Below, piece after piece: positions 24,969 through 34,211 of a stretch of 64,000 nucleotides of DNA. Numbering within the stretch: the first letter of the stretch is position 1; each line of letters opens with the position of its first letter. Source of the stretch: Paenibacillus sp. FSL R5-0912 (GTDB lineage: Bacteria > Bacillota > Bacilli > Paenibacillales > Paenibacillaceae); contig NZ_CP009282.1 in the NCBI RefSeq assembly GCF_000758605.1, positions 4,092,001 through 4,156,000 on the forward strand. The letters run 5' to 3'. Position numbers and translations under genes: made by a program. Under the pieces are notes generated by a model that was given only the letters and a program-made list of their open reading frames with translations, was not told the DNA's origin and ran no database searches.

Positions 24969-27900
24969 TCAGACGGTTGCGGGTACTCCCCGCCGTTCTG
25001 CGTCTAAGACTGAGGCTCCTGTGAGCTTCAGGGTCAGCTCTTCCATGGTCATCAGAACCCGCGCTTGCGGATCAAGGATAGAGATGTCAACTGCCGTCAG
25101 CCCGTCACTCATCGTCCGCCACCGGGCGAGTACCTGAACATCCCGGGTCATCGGACCGAGCACCGTACATCTCAGCATCTTGCGGTATTCCACCTGGTCA
25201 GCCTGTACGGCCAGCTGCATCAGGCTAGCCAGCAGTTCTTCAACAGCTGAATAGTGAAGCAGCGCCCGGTTCTGCGCGGAGTCCAGAGTTTCCTTAAGGC
25301 GAACGCTGATTGCTGCCTGATGTGCGCCGGTCCGCAGCTCATGAATAGTCTCAATATGCTGAAAGGCGGTGGTATTAGGCTCAGGCCATGCAGCGGGCGC
25401 TCCCAGTTCAGCCATACGGAATGGCATTACTGCGGCTGCAGGTCTGTAAGGAGCTGCTGTGACTTTTCCCTGGGCACAAATAACATAATCGCCTTGCTCG
25501 TTGTCATAGCCTGTCTCACATTCAATGTGCGCACCAGCTTCATACAGGGAAGTCATAAGGCTGTCCGCCGCCACAGGCTGCGGCTGCACGCCCCAAATCA
25601 CATCCTCAATCACATGGCAGGGCGACTCCAGTGACAGCTCTGCGGTGATACGGAACAGCTCGATAAAGGCTGTATTCGCCAGTCCGCTGTTCCTATCAGA
25701 CGCCTGAAGGACCGTCTCGTACCGCTGCTTGCTGAAGCTGGACAGGTTGCGGTCCACCAGCGGATGCAGCTTGCGTCCTTCCCCGCCCTTTGCGGAAGCC
25801 GGCGATTCGGTCCGGGTAATCCAGTAACGCTCTCTTTCAAAAGCATAGGTCGGCAGCGGTATAATCCGCACTTCCTCGCCCGAATGCAGCTTCGGCCACT
25901 CAACCTCGGCCCCCTGCACCCATTCAGCTGCCACTTCTGCAGCATCTCCGGCCGTAAACACTGTCCCTTTCGTCCGCTTGGATACCTTGCCGGAAAAGAT
26001 GTCTTCCAGGTTCTCACCGGCCAGATAGCTGTCCAGCTTCGCCTGTAATTCCGCGATGCTGGTACATACAAAGGCCAGGCGGCAGGTCATTTCTTCCCGT
26101 CCGGTCTGTAAGGTGTATGCGGCATCCGCAAGCGCGGTATCCGGATTGCCTTCCAGGAATGAGCGCAGCTTCACGGCCATTTGCTTCAGGGAATAAGGTG
26201 TCTTGGCTGACAGCACGATGAACTGAGCGCCGCTGCTGTGTCCGTTACCGGAACCAGACTGTGCCGAAGGCACACCCGCCTGGACTTCAGCGGTGTATTC
26301 CTCAATAAGCACATAGGCATTGGTTCCGCCGGCCCCGAAGGAACTGACACCGGCCCGCCTTATGGCTGAGCCGTCCGGTCCGGCCACCGTCCAAGGTGCC
26401 TGCTCATGCTGTACTCGGAAATAAGAATTCGCAAAATCAATATTGGCATTGGTCTGCTCCGCATGGATGGAAGGGGCAAGCTGCCGGTGTTTCATCTGCA
26501 GAAGCACCTTCGTAATGGAGGCAATGCCTGCTGCCGCTTCCAGGTGGCCGATATTGGATTTGACCGAACCGATGGCACAGGACTGCTTGGGCGGATTCGC
26601 TTCAGCAAATACCTGATTGAGCGCATTAATCTCGATGGGATCTCCCAGCTTGGTCCCTGTGCCGTGCGCCTCGACATAAGAGAGGTTGCTAGCATCCACT
26701 CCCGCCTGCTTCAGCGCCTTGGAGATCAGGCTGACCTGGGCATTCGGATTCGGAACGGTATACCCGCTGACCTTGCCGCCATGGTTGATTCCGGTCGCCT
26801 TAATCACGCCGTAGATATGATCTTTATCCTTAATCGCTTCGCTCAGAGGCTTTAAGAGAACGGCCCCCACCCCTTCGCCGGGGACAAAGCCGTCAGCGGC
26901 ATCGCCGAAGCTGTGGCATTTCCCCGTCGGAGACAGCATCTTGGTCTGGCACATCAGCACATATTTATAAGGATGCAGATATAAGTTCACTCCGCCCGCT
27001 ACCGCGAGGCGGCATTCTTTGTTCTTCAGGCTCTCGCACGCCGCATGAATGGCCGCAAGTGACGACGAGCAGGCGGTGTCTATCGCCAGGCTGGGACCGC
27101 TGAAGTTGAACATATAGGAAATCCGGTTGGCGATGGACCAGGGTGACACGTTCGGCATGGCCGAAAGATTGCCCCGTTCCCATTCCTCCGGTCCCCACAG
27201 CTGGTACGAATAGGTGGTCGCTCCGGCAAAAACGCCGATATTCGCGCCGTTCTCCTCCCCGTCCCGCTGCAGCTTCTTCTTGGTGTAGCCCGCATCCTCC
27301 AGAGCCGACCAGACCGTCTCGGCAAACATCCGTTCCTGCGGGTCCATGATCACTGCTTCCCGCGGCGCAATATTAAAGAATGCCGGATCGAACTTGTCCA
27401 CATCATCGAGGAACCCGCCCCACTTGCTGTACATCTTGCCTTCCTGCACCTTCTCCAAGCTTCCGCCCAGATATTTCTTGTAATCCCAGCGGTCTGCGGG
27501 GATCTCGCGGATACAATCCCTTCCGCCAGCGATATTGTCCCAGAATTCGTAAATATCTCCGGCCAGCGGATATTTCCCGCTTAGACCGATAATTGCGATC
27601 TCTTCGCCCTTCCCGGCCGCCGCATGGGCCGTACCCCTTTGCCCGCCTTGTCCCGCGAAGGAGGTCAGTTCTTTCCATAACGGCGGCTGGGCGGCAGAGA
27701 TTACCGGCTGGCCTGCCAAATCAGCGGTTGAAGAAGTAATAGTCTGCTCCATGGGCTCCCGGCTTGCCCCGTGAACGCGGAACAGCTTGTTCAAAGCACC
27801 GGTGTAGCGGCTGACCATATGTGCAGCGAGGCTCTTAAGGGTCTGGTATTCAAACAGCAGGGTCTTGGAAATCTCGCCGAGATCCTCTTCCAGCTTGCCG

Positions 27901-30900
27901 TTGAAATAGCCGACCATCACCGATTCAATGCCGTATTCTTCAAATTCGGCGGTAATATCAATCTCTTCCGGCTGAAGCTTAAGCAGTCCGCTGAACAGCT
28001 CCGTCAGGTAGTGCAGCGTCCGGTCCAGCAATTCAGTGTCAGACAGGCTGCTGTCTTCAAGCTGATCCGGGTGAATCTCCGCTTCCGCCGGATCAACGCG
28101 GTTAATCCGCTCCAGCAGCCTGCTTACGCGCTCCAGCTGACCGTATCCGACAATCAGCGGATTGATATTGCCCTGCTGGAGCAAGAATTCAAAAGCTGCG
28201 ATGCCATGCTGCACAGGGAGCGGCGTCAGGCCGGTCTGCAGCTCCAGCATCCTCCGCTGTTCCGTGGTCAGCTGCATGCCATCTGCTTCCCACAGCGGCC
28301 AGGCCACCGAGAAGGTGCGCCCGGACCGTGCGCCTGCTTCGGCCAGCCGTTCGCGGTAGAGCGCGAATTCATTCATGAAGCTGTTCGCATAGGCGTAATC
28401 CGCCTGCCCGGGATTGCCTGTCTCTCCGGTAATGGAGGAGAACAGCAGGATGAAATCCAGCTTCTCCTCCTGTGCAGCCTGATCCAGATTCAGTGTGCTG
28501 AGGATCTTGGAGGAGATGACCTGGTCAAAGTCTGCCTGTTCTTTGTTCAGAATAAAAGCATCCCGGTGAATCCCCGCACAGTGCAGAATGCCGTCAATCC
28601 GGCCGTATTTCTGCTTCGCATAGCCGACAAGCTCCCGTGCTCGCTGTTCGTCTGCGGCGTCCGATACGAGGTATTCGGCAGAACCCCCGTGCGCCCGGAG
28701 CGCCGCGAGCTTCGCCTCCTTCTCCCGGTCCAGCGGCGAACGGCCGGTCAGGACAAGCTGCGCCTGCGCCGTTTCGGCCAAATAAGCGGCGAACACGCGC
28801 CCCAGCCCGCCAAGCCCTCCTGTAATGATGTACACACCGTTTGCTCTGACGGTTACCGGAGTGCCGGGCTTTGCTTCACTTCCGGCTTGAACGAGCCGCT
28901 TAACGAACCGGCCCGCGCTGCTGTATTGAACCTCTTGCTCCCCAGGGTCCAGCAGCAGCTCTTGTTCCAGAATGGAATGAAGCTCCTCCTGCGGCAGCGA
29001 AGCTGCCAGGGAGACGGTCTTGAAGTTGTAGTTCGGGCTTTCCAGGTGCAGCGTCTTGATGAATCCGCCCATTGAGGCATCCAGCAGACTGCCTGCATCC
29101 CCTGTCTCCCTGAAGGCATACAGCAGCCGGATGCCGGCCGCAGCCTTACTCTCCATCAGCGCCTGGGTCAGGAACAGCAGCGGGTATACGCTGTGGTTTA
29201 GCTTGTCGCGCGGCTTCATTGCAGCCGAAGCTGCCAAATATATAATCTGCGTCAGGCTTACACGCCGCGCCTGCAGAGATTCAAGCAGCATATGAATATG
29301 CTGCTTGTCGTCAAAGCGCAAGCTGTAGAGATTGTCACCGAGCTGGGCATATTGCTCCCCGGCGGTGACGAAGATCAGCCTAGCGCCCGCTGCGAAGCTG
29401 CGCTTGAAGTGCGGCAGCTCCTGCATATCATCCAGGAACAGCACTACATCACCCGTCAGATTTCCGGCCGTCTCCTGCGGACTTAGGGTCCATGCGGGGG
29501 TGTAATACTGGACGGTTTCCCGTTCCTGTACCTCCTGTACCTGAAGACCGGTAAGACGAACGCCTTGCATTATCCAGACCACTGCCCCATCTCCGGTTAA
29601 TACAGCCAGTGTGTATTCATCCCCGGCAATGCGCTCGGCACGAATCACGAATTGCTGCAACGGCTTGTGCCGGAATGACATTTGATGGATGGAATGCAGC
29701 ACCACCGGATGCTGCGGCTGCTCCAGCGCAGCGAGGGCCAGCAGAGTGTGGCAAGCTGAATTCACGGCCTCTGCGGAGAAGGAGTCCGCTGCCGGAGCTT
29801 CTCCCAGATCAACAAAGGCCAGCAAGATGTTCTTGTCTTGCCGCAAGCCGGTGACATGCTTCAGTCCGGACTCCATGCCATAGAGTAAGCGGAGTGCCTG
29901 CCGGGCCTGCTTCAGGACCGGCTCCCCTTGTCCTGCTTCCGGGATATCTTTCTTTGCATAGACCGCATCTACGTTCTGATTAGCCTCTTCAACTGCCTCA
30001 CATTGAAAGACGACTTGCTCCCCGATCCGGATCTCGCCCGCTGCGGTTCCCCTGTCCGGGAAGATGTGAATGTCCAGTGCCGGTGGAAGCTGCTGCCGGT
30101 CCATCAGACCCGACCAGGCCATGTTCTCCAGCAGCAGCCCTTCCTGCTTATAACCGGCCAGCTCCAGTGCTTCCCGCGCAAACGCCAGCAGCCCGAAACC
30201 GTTCATATATTCTTGTCCCTGCCAGGTGTAGGGTTCATAGCAGCTGCTGATCACCGCAGACCGGGAAGAGAAACGGTAGCCGTCAATGGTGGACAGATTA
30301 TGCTCGACCAGCTCTCCCATACCGGCAGCCTCCGGGACCAGAGCCGGGATGCGGATTTCCCGCCGCTTCACCTCGCTGACCCAATAACGGTTCCGGGCAA
30401 AGGGGTAGGTCGGCAGCGGAACTCTTGTGCAGCTGTCCGCTTCGTACAGCTTCCGCCAGTCGACATCCAGTCCCAGGGACCAGAGCTGGGCTATTTTACC
30501 GGTATTGCCGCCGTCCAGCAGCAGGTCTACATAAGAGATTCCCGCCTGACCCGCGTTGAACAGCTCGATATAATCCTTGAAGCCTTTGACATTGCCACGG
30601 TATACCTTGCCGCCCGGCAATCGGCCCTGATTGAATTCATCCAGTAGCGCTTTAAGCTCGGAGACCGAACCGGCAATGATCGCCAGCCTCTCTGCAAAAG
30701 ACTCCCGTCCCACCTGCAGCGTATAGGCAATGTCCTTAAGATTGGCCGCTTCCGCTTCAGGCAACTCCAGATACTGTGCCAGCTTCAGCGCGTAAACCTT
30801 CAGCCGGTCCTCTGCTCTGGCAGATAAGACAATGATGTGCGGCTCTCCGCTGCCTTTGCTGTCTTGACTGCTGCTCTGCGGGGCCGGGATATATTCTTCC

Positions 30901-33900
30901 AGAATAATATGCGCGTTGGCTCCGCCTGCCCCAAAGGAGCTGACCCCTGCCCGGCGCGGATATTCCTTCTGACCCCCGCCTTCCGGCAGCGATACACGAT
31001 CCCACGGACCCGCCTGCCGCTGCACATAAAAAGGCGTTTCCTCAAAGTTAATGTGGCCGTTCAGCTCCTCGGAATGAAGCGAGGGAACAAGCACACCGTA
31101 CTTCATTTGCAGCAGCACCTTGGTGATGGCCGCGATGCCGGCCGCAGATTCGCAGTGTCCGATATTGGACTTCACTGAGCCGAGGGCACAAAACTGCTTG
31201 TCGCCTGTCCCCTCCTTGAAGGCCTTGACCAGTCCGCTGACTTCAATCGGATCACCGAGCGAGGTTCCTGTACCATGGGCTTCAATATAATTGACCGTAC
31301 GCGGATGAATCCCAGCAGCCTGCAAGGTCTCCTGGATCAACGCACCCTGCATGGACGGATTCGGCACAGTATAGCCTGTGGTTTTGCCGCCATGGTTGAT
31401 GGAGCTGGCTTTGATTACGGCATAGATATGATCGCCATCCTGTACTGCCCGGTTCACCGTTTTCAGTAGAACAGCGCCAACGCCTTCCCCGGGAACATAT
31501 CCGTCTCCGCCTTCACCGAAGCTTCTGCACCGCCCATCACTGGCCGCGAACTTCTGCTGGCTTAGGAATATGTATTTATCGGGATGAATGGAGATATTCA
31601 CGCCCCCTGCGATGGCAAAATCGCTCTCGCCCCGGCGGATACTGTCACAGGCAAGATGGATCGAAGTGAGCGACGAGGAACACATCGTATCCAGTGCGAT
31701 ACTCGGTCCATTCAGGTTGAGATGATAGGACACCCGGTTGGCAATCGACGCATAGACGGAGGATAGGGCGATTTTATTGCCGTCAATCTCGGCATCCAGG
31801 AGCTGATACTGGCCATACATCACACCGGCAAAAACACCGACCTTGCGGCTGCCAAGCGTACCCGGTGTATATCCGGCATCCTCAATGGCGCTGTAGGCGC
31901 ACTCCAGGAACAGCCGTTCTTGCGGGTCCATAATCTCCGCTTCCCGGGGCGATATATTGAAGAACAAAGCGTCAAAGCGGTCTACATCATCAAGGAAACC
32001 GCCCCATTTGCAGTACATTTTGCCGAGCTGGTTCTTATCCGTAGTGTAATATTCGTCAATGCTCCAGCGGTCTGCGGGAATCTCGGTAATGCAGTCCTGC
32101 GCCTGAAGCAGGTTATTCCAGAAGGCTTGCAGATCCGGGGACATCGGGAATTTCCCGCTGACGCCGACGATCGCAATATCCTCATTCGCCCGGCTGCGGT
32201 CCCGGTGCCTGGCAGCCTGCACGGCGTTTGCGGAAGGCTGAATCCGCTTAGGCGGAATAGGCGTTTTGCCAGAGAGCTGCAGGCGCGCATCCGGGCGAAG
32301 GGCCTGCGGCGCAGCAGCCTTTTTGGGGGTCGGAGGATCAATCAGTCCGGCGAGTGCCTCACTGTGCTGTTCAGTGAAATATTCGCTTAATTCCCGCAGC
32401 GTCTGGTATTCGAACAACAGCGTTTTGGACAGCTCGCCGAAGCTGGCCTCCAGCTCCTCGTTAATGCTCATCGCCATAATGGAATCAAAGCCGATTTTCT
32501 CAAACGAATCATCCAGGCCCAGGGCATGCGGCGGAATTTTGGTGACTTTGATGAAAATACTCTTCAAATATTGCTCCGCGCCTTGCTTCAGCGCCTCCGT
32601 ATCTATAGATATAGTGGGTGATGCTTCAGGCAATAATACTGCTCCGCCACCGGCAACCGCCGTGTCAGCCCTTGGCTTGTCCCTCTGCTGCGGATAATTG
32701 ATTGCCTCTACCGCTTGCTCTATCCGTGCAGCGTCGCCATAGAGTACTAAGGCATTCTCCACCATTTGACGGCTGAGCTTATCGAACGCATCCACTCCCT
32801 CGGCTGTAGGCAGGACCGATATCCCTAGGTTCCTCCGCATAATGTCCAGGCTGTCCGCTGTCGTCATCATCCCGCCCTCCTGCCACAGCGGCCAGTTGAC
32901 GGAGAGGATGTTTACACCGGCAGCGGCTCTTTTCTCATTGGCAAAATGGTCCATGAAGCTGTTGGCATAAGCATAATCGCATTGCCCCACATTGCCGGTC
33001 ACGGCGGAGATGGAGGAGAACAGCAGCATGAACTCCAGCGGCTCTTGCCCAAACGCCTCATACAGGTTCTGCGTACCGGCAACCTTCGCGGCCAGCACCC
33101 GTTCAAACTCTTCCCGCTCCTTATGCAGGATGAAGGAATCGCTGGTCATTCCGGCACAGTGCAGGATGCCATCAAGCCGGGGGAAGCTGGCTTGGACTTC
33201 GGAGAGCAGCGCCAGGGTATCGGCTGGACTTGCCACGTCGGCACGGACATACCTCACCTGATTGCCGTTTCTGTGCAGCGCCTGCAGCTTCTCTTCCAGC
33301 GCACGATTCAGCGGCGTTCTTCCGGTTAGAATAAGGCTGGCCGAACAGGTATCCGCCAAATGGCGGGCTAGCGTGTAGCCGAGCGCACCCAGTCCGCCTG
33401 TGATGAGGTAGACCGGATGAGCTGCGGGACTTTGCTGCCGTACAGGGACGTGATCTGCCGGAGCAGTATACCGTTCAAGAACCGGCACATACCGCCGGGA
33501 ACCCCGGTAATGGATTTCCCGGTGGCCGTTCAGCATGGAGCCCAGCTCCAGCAGCAGCTGCTCCAGCAGCTGCGGGTCAAAAGCTTCGCGGCCAAGATCG
33601 GTGGATACCGTCTTGTACAGCAGGCCGGGATTCTCGATCATGACGCTTTTCACAAAACCGTCCAGTGCAGCATGCACCGCATGATTCTCTGCATGTTTAT
33701 ATTGGAACAGGATATTAACCTTTGCGCGTTTTTTGAAGGAGAGCAGGGCTTTGGTCAGCGCAAACATTGAATATACACCGCTCTCCATGGCAGCATCCGT
33801 CTCTCCATCGGCCACTTCCTCCTGGGACAGGAGATGAAGAATGCTGCCGGGAAAACGTCCCTGCTGCTCCAGGCCGGACAGCAGCCGTGTATAATCCTCC

Positions 33901-34211
33901 TGACTCTGCAAAGGAGGCCTGTCCTGCCCAGTTTCCGCGCCAGTGCCGGCTTCATCCGCCGTGACAAACGTAAGCGACTGGAACAAGGAGGCAAACTGGC
34001 CGCGCAGCTTGGGCTCAAGACCCCTATCGGCTGCCAGAACGAGCACATGTCCGAGAGAATCCCCTTTAAGGTCTGTAAGCGGCTGTTCCGTCAAAGTCTT
34101 GGTGAAGGTTAGGCACACTTGCTTATCCGAGCGCTTAAGCGCCGCAATCTGCCGGAGGCCTTCCTCCTTGGAGATGGCTCCGCTGGCGATCCTTTCAATA
34201 ATTGATCTCAC
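24969..34211 (-). CDS. Trans-AT PKS protein F: KR-ACP-KS-DH*-KR-ACP-KS-DH*
   Basis: A 3080-residue protein. N-terminal docking hairpin (SIIERIASGAISKEEGLRQI); KR1 (GGLGALGY about 270, Tyr in QCDYAYAN about 414), which completes the DH-bearing module of protein E; ACP1 Ser577 (IGFDSIMA); KS1 about 677-1105 with Cys844 in DTMCSSS; DH*1 about 1290-1570 in which the catalytic His is Tyr1328 and the motif Pro is Asn; KR2 (GGLGGLGR about 1800); ACP2 Ser2097 in YGIESVMV; KS2 about 2205-2640 with Cys2381 (DTACSSS); DH*2 about 2813-3050, with Arg in place of His (SDRNSGLANTAF). With both DHs degenerate, these two modules should leave beta-hydroxyls. Start is GTG at 34211, with GGGGGG 7 bases upstream, overlapping the E gene by 17 bases. 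No C-terminal docking segment; the module continues with the KR of protein G. Confidence 0.94.
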   Translation of the reverse strand: MRSIIERIASGAISKEEGLRQIAALKRSDKQVCLTFTKTLTEQPLTDLKGDSLGHVLVLAADRGLEPKLRGQFASLFQSLTFVTADEAGTGAETGQDRPPLQSQEDYTRLLSGLEQQGRFPGSILHLLSQEEVADGETDAAMESGVYSMFALTKALLSFKKRAKVNILFQYKHAENHAVHAALDGFVKSVMIENPGLLYKTVSTDLGREAFDPQLLEQLLLELGSMLNGHREIHYRGSRRYVPVLERYTAPADHVPVRQQSPAAHPVYLITGGLGALGYTLARHLADTCSASLILTGRTPLNRALEEKLQALHRNGNQVRYVRADVASPADTLALLSEVQASFPRLDGILHCAGMTSDSFILHKEREEFERVLAAKVAGTQNLYEAFGQEPLEFMLLFSSISAVTGNVGQCDYAYANSFMDHFANEKRAAAGVNILSVNWPLWQEGGMMTTADSLDIMRRNLGISVLPTAEGVDAFDKLSRQMVENALVLYGDAARIEQAVEAINYPQQRDKPRADTAVAGGGAVLLPEASPTISIDTEALKQGAEQYLKSIFIKVTKIPPHALGLDDSFEKIGFDSIMAMSINEELEASFGELSKTLLFEYQTLRELSEYFTEQHSEALAGLIDPPTPKKAAAPQALRPDARLQLSGKTPIPPKRIQPSANAVQAARHRDRSRANEDIAIVGVSGKFPMSPDLQAFWNNLLQAQDCITEIPADRWSIDEYYTTDKNQLGKMYCKWGGFLDDVDRFDALFFNISPREAEIMDPQERLFLECAYSAIEDAGYTPGTLGSRKVGVFAGVMYGQYQLLDAEIDGNKIALSSVYASIANRVSYHLNLNGPSIALDTMCSSSLTSIHLACDSIRRGESDFAIAGGVNISIHPDKYIFLSQQKFAASDGRCRSFGEGGDGYVPGEGVGAVLLKTVNRAVQDGDHIYAVIKASSINHGGKTTGYTVPNPSMQGALIQETLQAAGIHPRTVNYIEAHGTGTSLGDPIEVSGLVKAFKEGTGDKQFCALGSVKSNIGHCESAAGIAAITKVLLQMKYGVLVPSLHSEELNGHINFEETPFYVQRQAGPWDRVSLPEGGGQKEYPRRAGVSSFGAGGANAHIILEEYIPAPQSSSQDSKGSGEPHIIVLSARAEDRLKVYALKLAQYLELPEAEAANLKDIAYTLQVGRESFAERLAIIAGSVSELKALLDEFNQGRLPGGKVYRGNVKGFKDYIELFNAGQAGISYVDLLLDGGNTGKIAQLWSLGLDVDWRKLYEADSCTRVPLPTYPFARNRYWVSEVKRREIRIPALVPEAAGMGELVEHNLSTIDGYRFSSRSAVISSCYEPYTWQGQEYMNGFGLLAFAREALELAGYKQEGLLLENMAWSGLMDRQQLPPALDIHIFPDRGTAAGEIRIGEQVVFQCEAVEEANQNVDAVYAKKDIPEAGQGEPVLKQARQALRLLYGMESGLKHVTGLRQDKNILLAFVDLGEAPAADSFSAEAVNSACHTLLALAALEQPQHPVVLHSIHQMSFRHKPLQQFVIRAERIAGDEYTLAVLTGDGAVVWIMQGVRLTGLQVQEVQERETVQYYTPAWTLSPQETAGNLTGDVVLFLDDMQELPHFKRSFAAGARLIFVTAGEQYAQLGDNLYSLRFDDKQHIHMLLESLQARRVSLTQIIYLAASAAMKPRDKLNHSVYPLLFLTQALMESKAAAGIRLLYAFRETGDAGSLLDASMGGFIKTLHLESPNYNFKTVSLAASLPQEELHSILEQELLLDPGEQEVQYSSAGRFVKRLVQAGSEAKPGTPVTVRANGVYIITGGLGGLGRVFAAYLAETAQAQLVLTGRSPLDREKEAKLAALRAHGGSAEYLVSDAADEQRARELVGYAKQKYGRIDGILHCAGIHRDAFILNKEQADFDQVISSKILSTLNLDQAAQEEKLDFILLFSSITGETGNPGQADYAYANSFMNEFALYRERLAEAGARSGRTFSVAWPLWEADGMQLTTEQRRMLELQTGLTPLPVQHGIAAFEFLLQQGNINPLIVGYGQLERVSRLLERINRVDPAEAEIHPDQLEDSSLSDTELLDRTLHYLTELFSGLLKLQPEEIDITAEFEEYGIESVMVGYFNGKLEEDLGEISKTLLFEYQTLKSLAAHMVSRYTGALNKLFRVHGASREPMEQTITSSTADLAGQPVISAAQPPLWKELTSFAGQGGQRGTAHAAAGKGEEIAIIGLSGKYPLAGDIYEFWDNIAGGRDCIREIPADRWDYKKYLGGSLEKVQEGKMYSKWGGFLDDVDKFDPAFFNIAPREAVIMDPQERMFAETVWSALEDAGYTKKKLQRDGEENGANIGVFAGATTYSYQLWGPEEWERGNLSAMPNVSPWSIANRISYMFNFSGPSLAIDTACSSSLAAIHAACESLKNKECRLAVAGGVNLYLHPYKYVLMCQTKMLSPTGKCHSFGDAADGFVPGEGVGAVLLKPLSEAIKDKDHIYGVIKATGINHGGKVSGYTVPNPNAQVSLISKALKQAGVDASNLSYVEAHGTGTKLGDPIEINALNQVFAEANPPKQSCAIGSVKSNIGHLEAAAGIASITKVLLQMKHRQLAPSIHAEQTNANIDFANSYFRVQHEQAPWTVAGPDGSAIRRAGVSSFGAGGTNAYVLIEEYTAEVQAGVPSAQSGSGNGHSSGAQFIVLSAKTPYSLKQMAVKLRSFLEGNPDTALADAAYTLQTGREEMTCRLAFVCTSIAELQAKLDSYLAGENLEDIFSGKVSKRTKGTVFTAGDAAEVAAEWVQGAEVEWPKLHSGEEVRIIPLPTYAFERERYWITRTESPASAKGGEGRKLHPLVDRNLSSFSKQRYETVLQASDRNSGLANTAFIELFRITAELSLESPCHVIEDVIWGVQPQPVAADSLMTSLYEAGAHIECETGYDNEQGDYVICAQGKVTAAPYRPAAAVMPFRMAELGAPAAWPEPNTTAFQHIETIHELRTGAHQAAISVRLKETLDSAQNRALLHYSAVEELLASLMQLAVQADQVEYRKMLRCTVLGPMTRDVQVLARWRTMSDGLTAVDISILDPQARVLMTMEELTLKLTGASVLDAERRGVPATV

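Noticed and set aside
27771..29075. 434-residue open frame on the plus strand
   Set aside because: Antisense to the KR-ACP part of protein F, which has clear domain motifs; no motif or start signal of its own.
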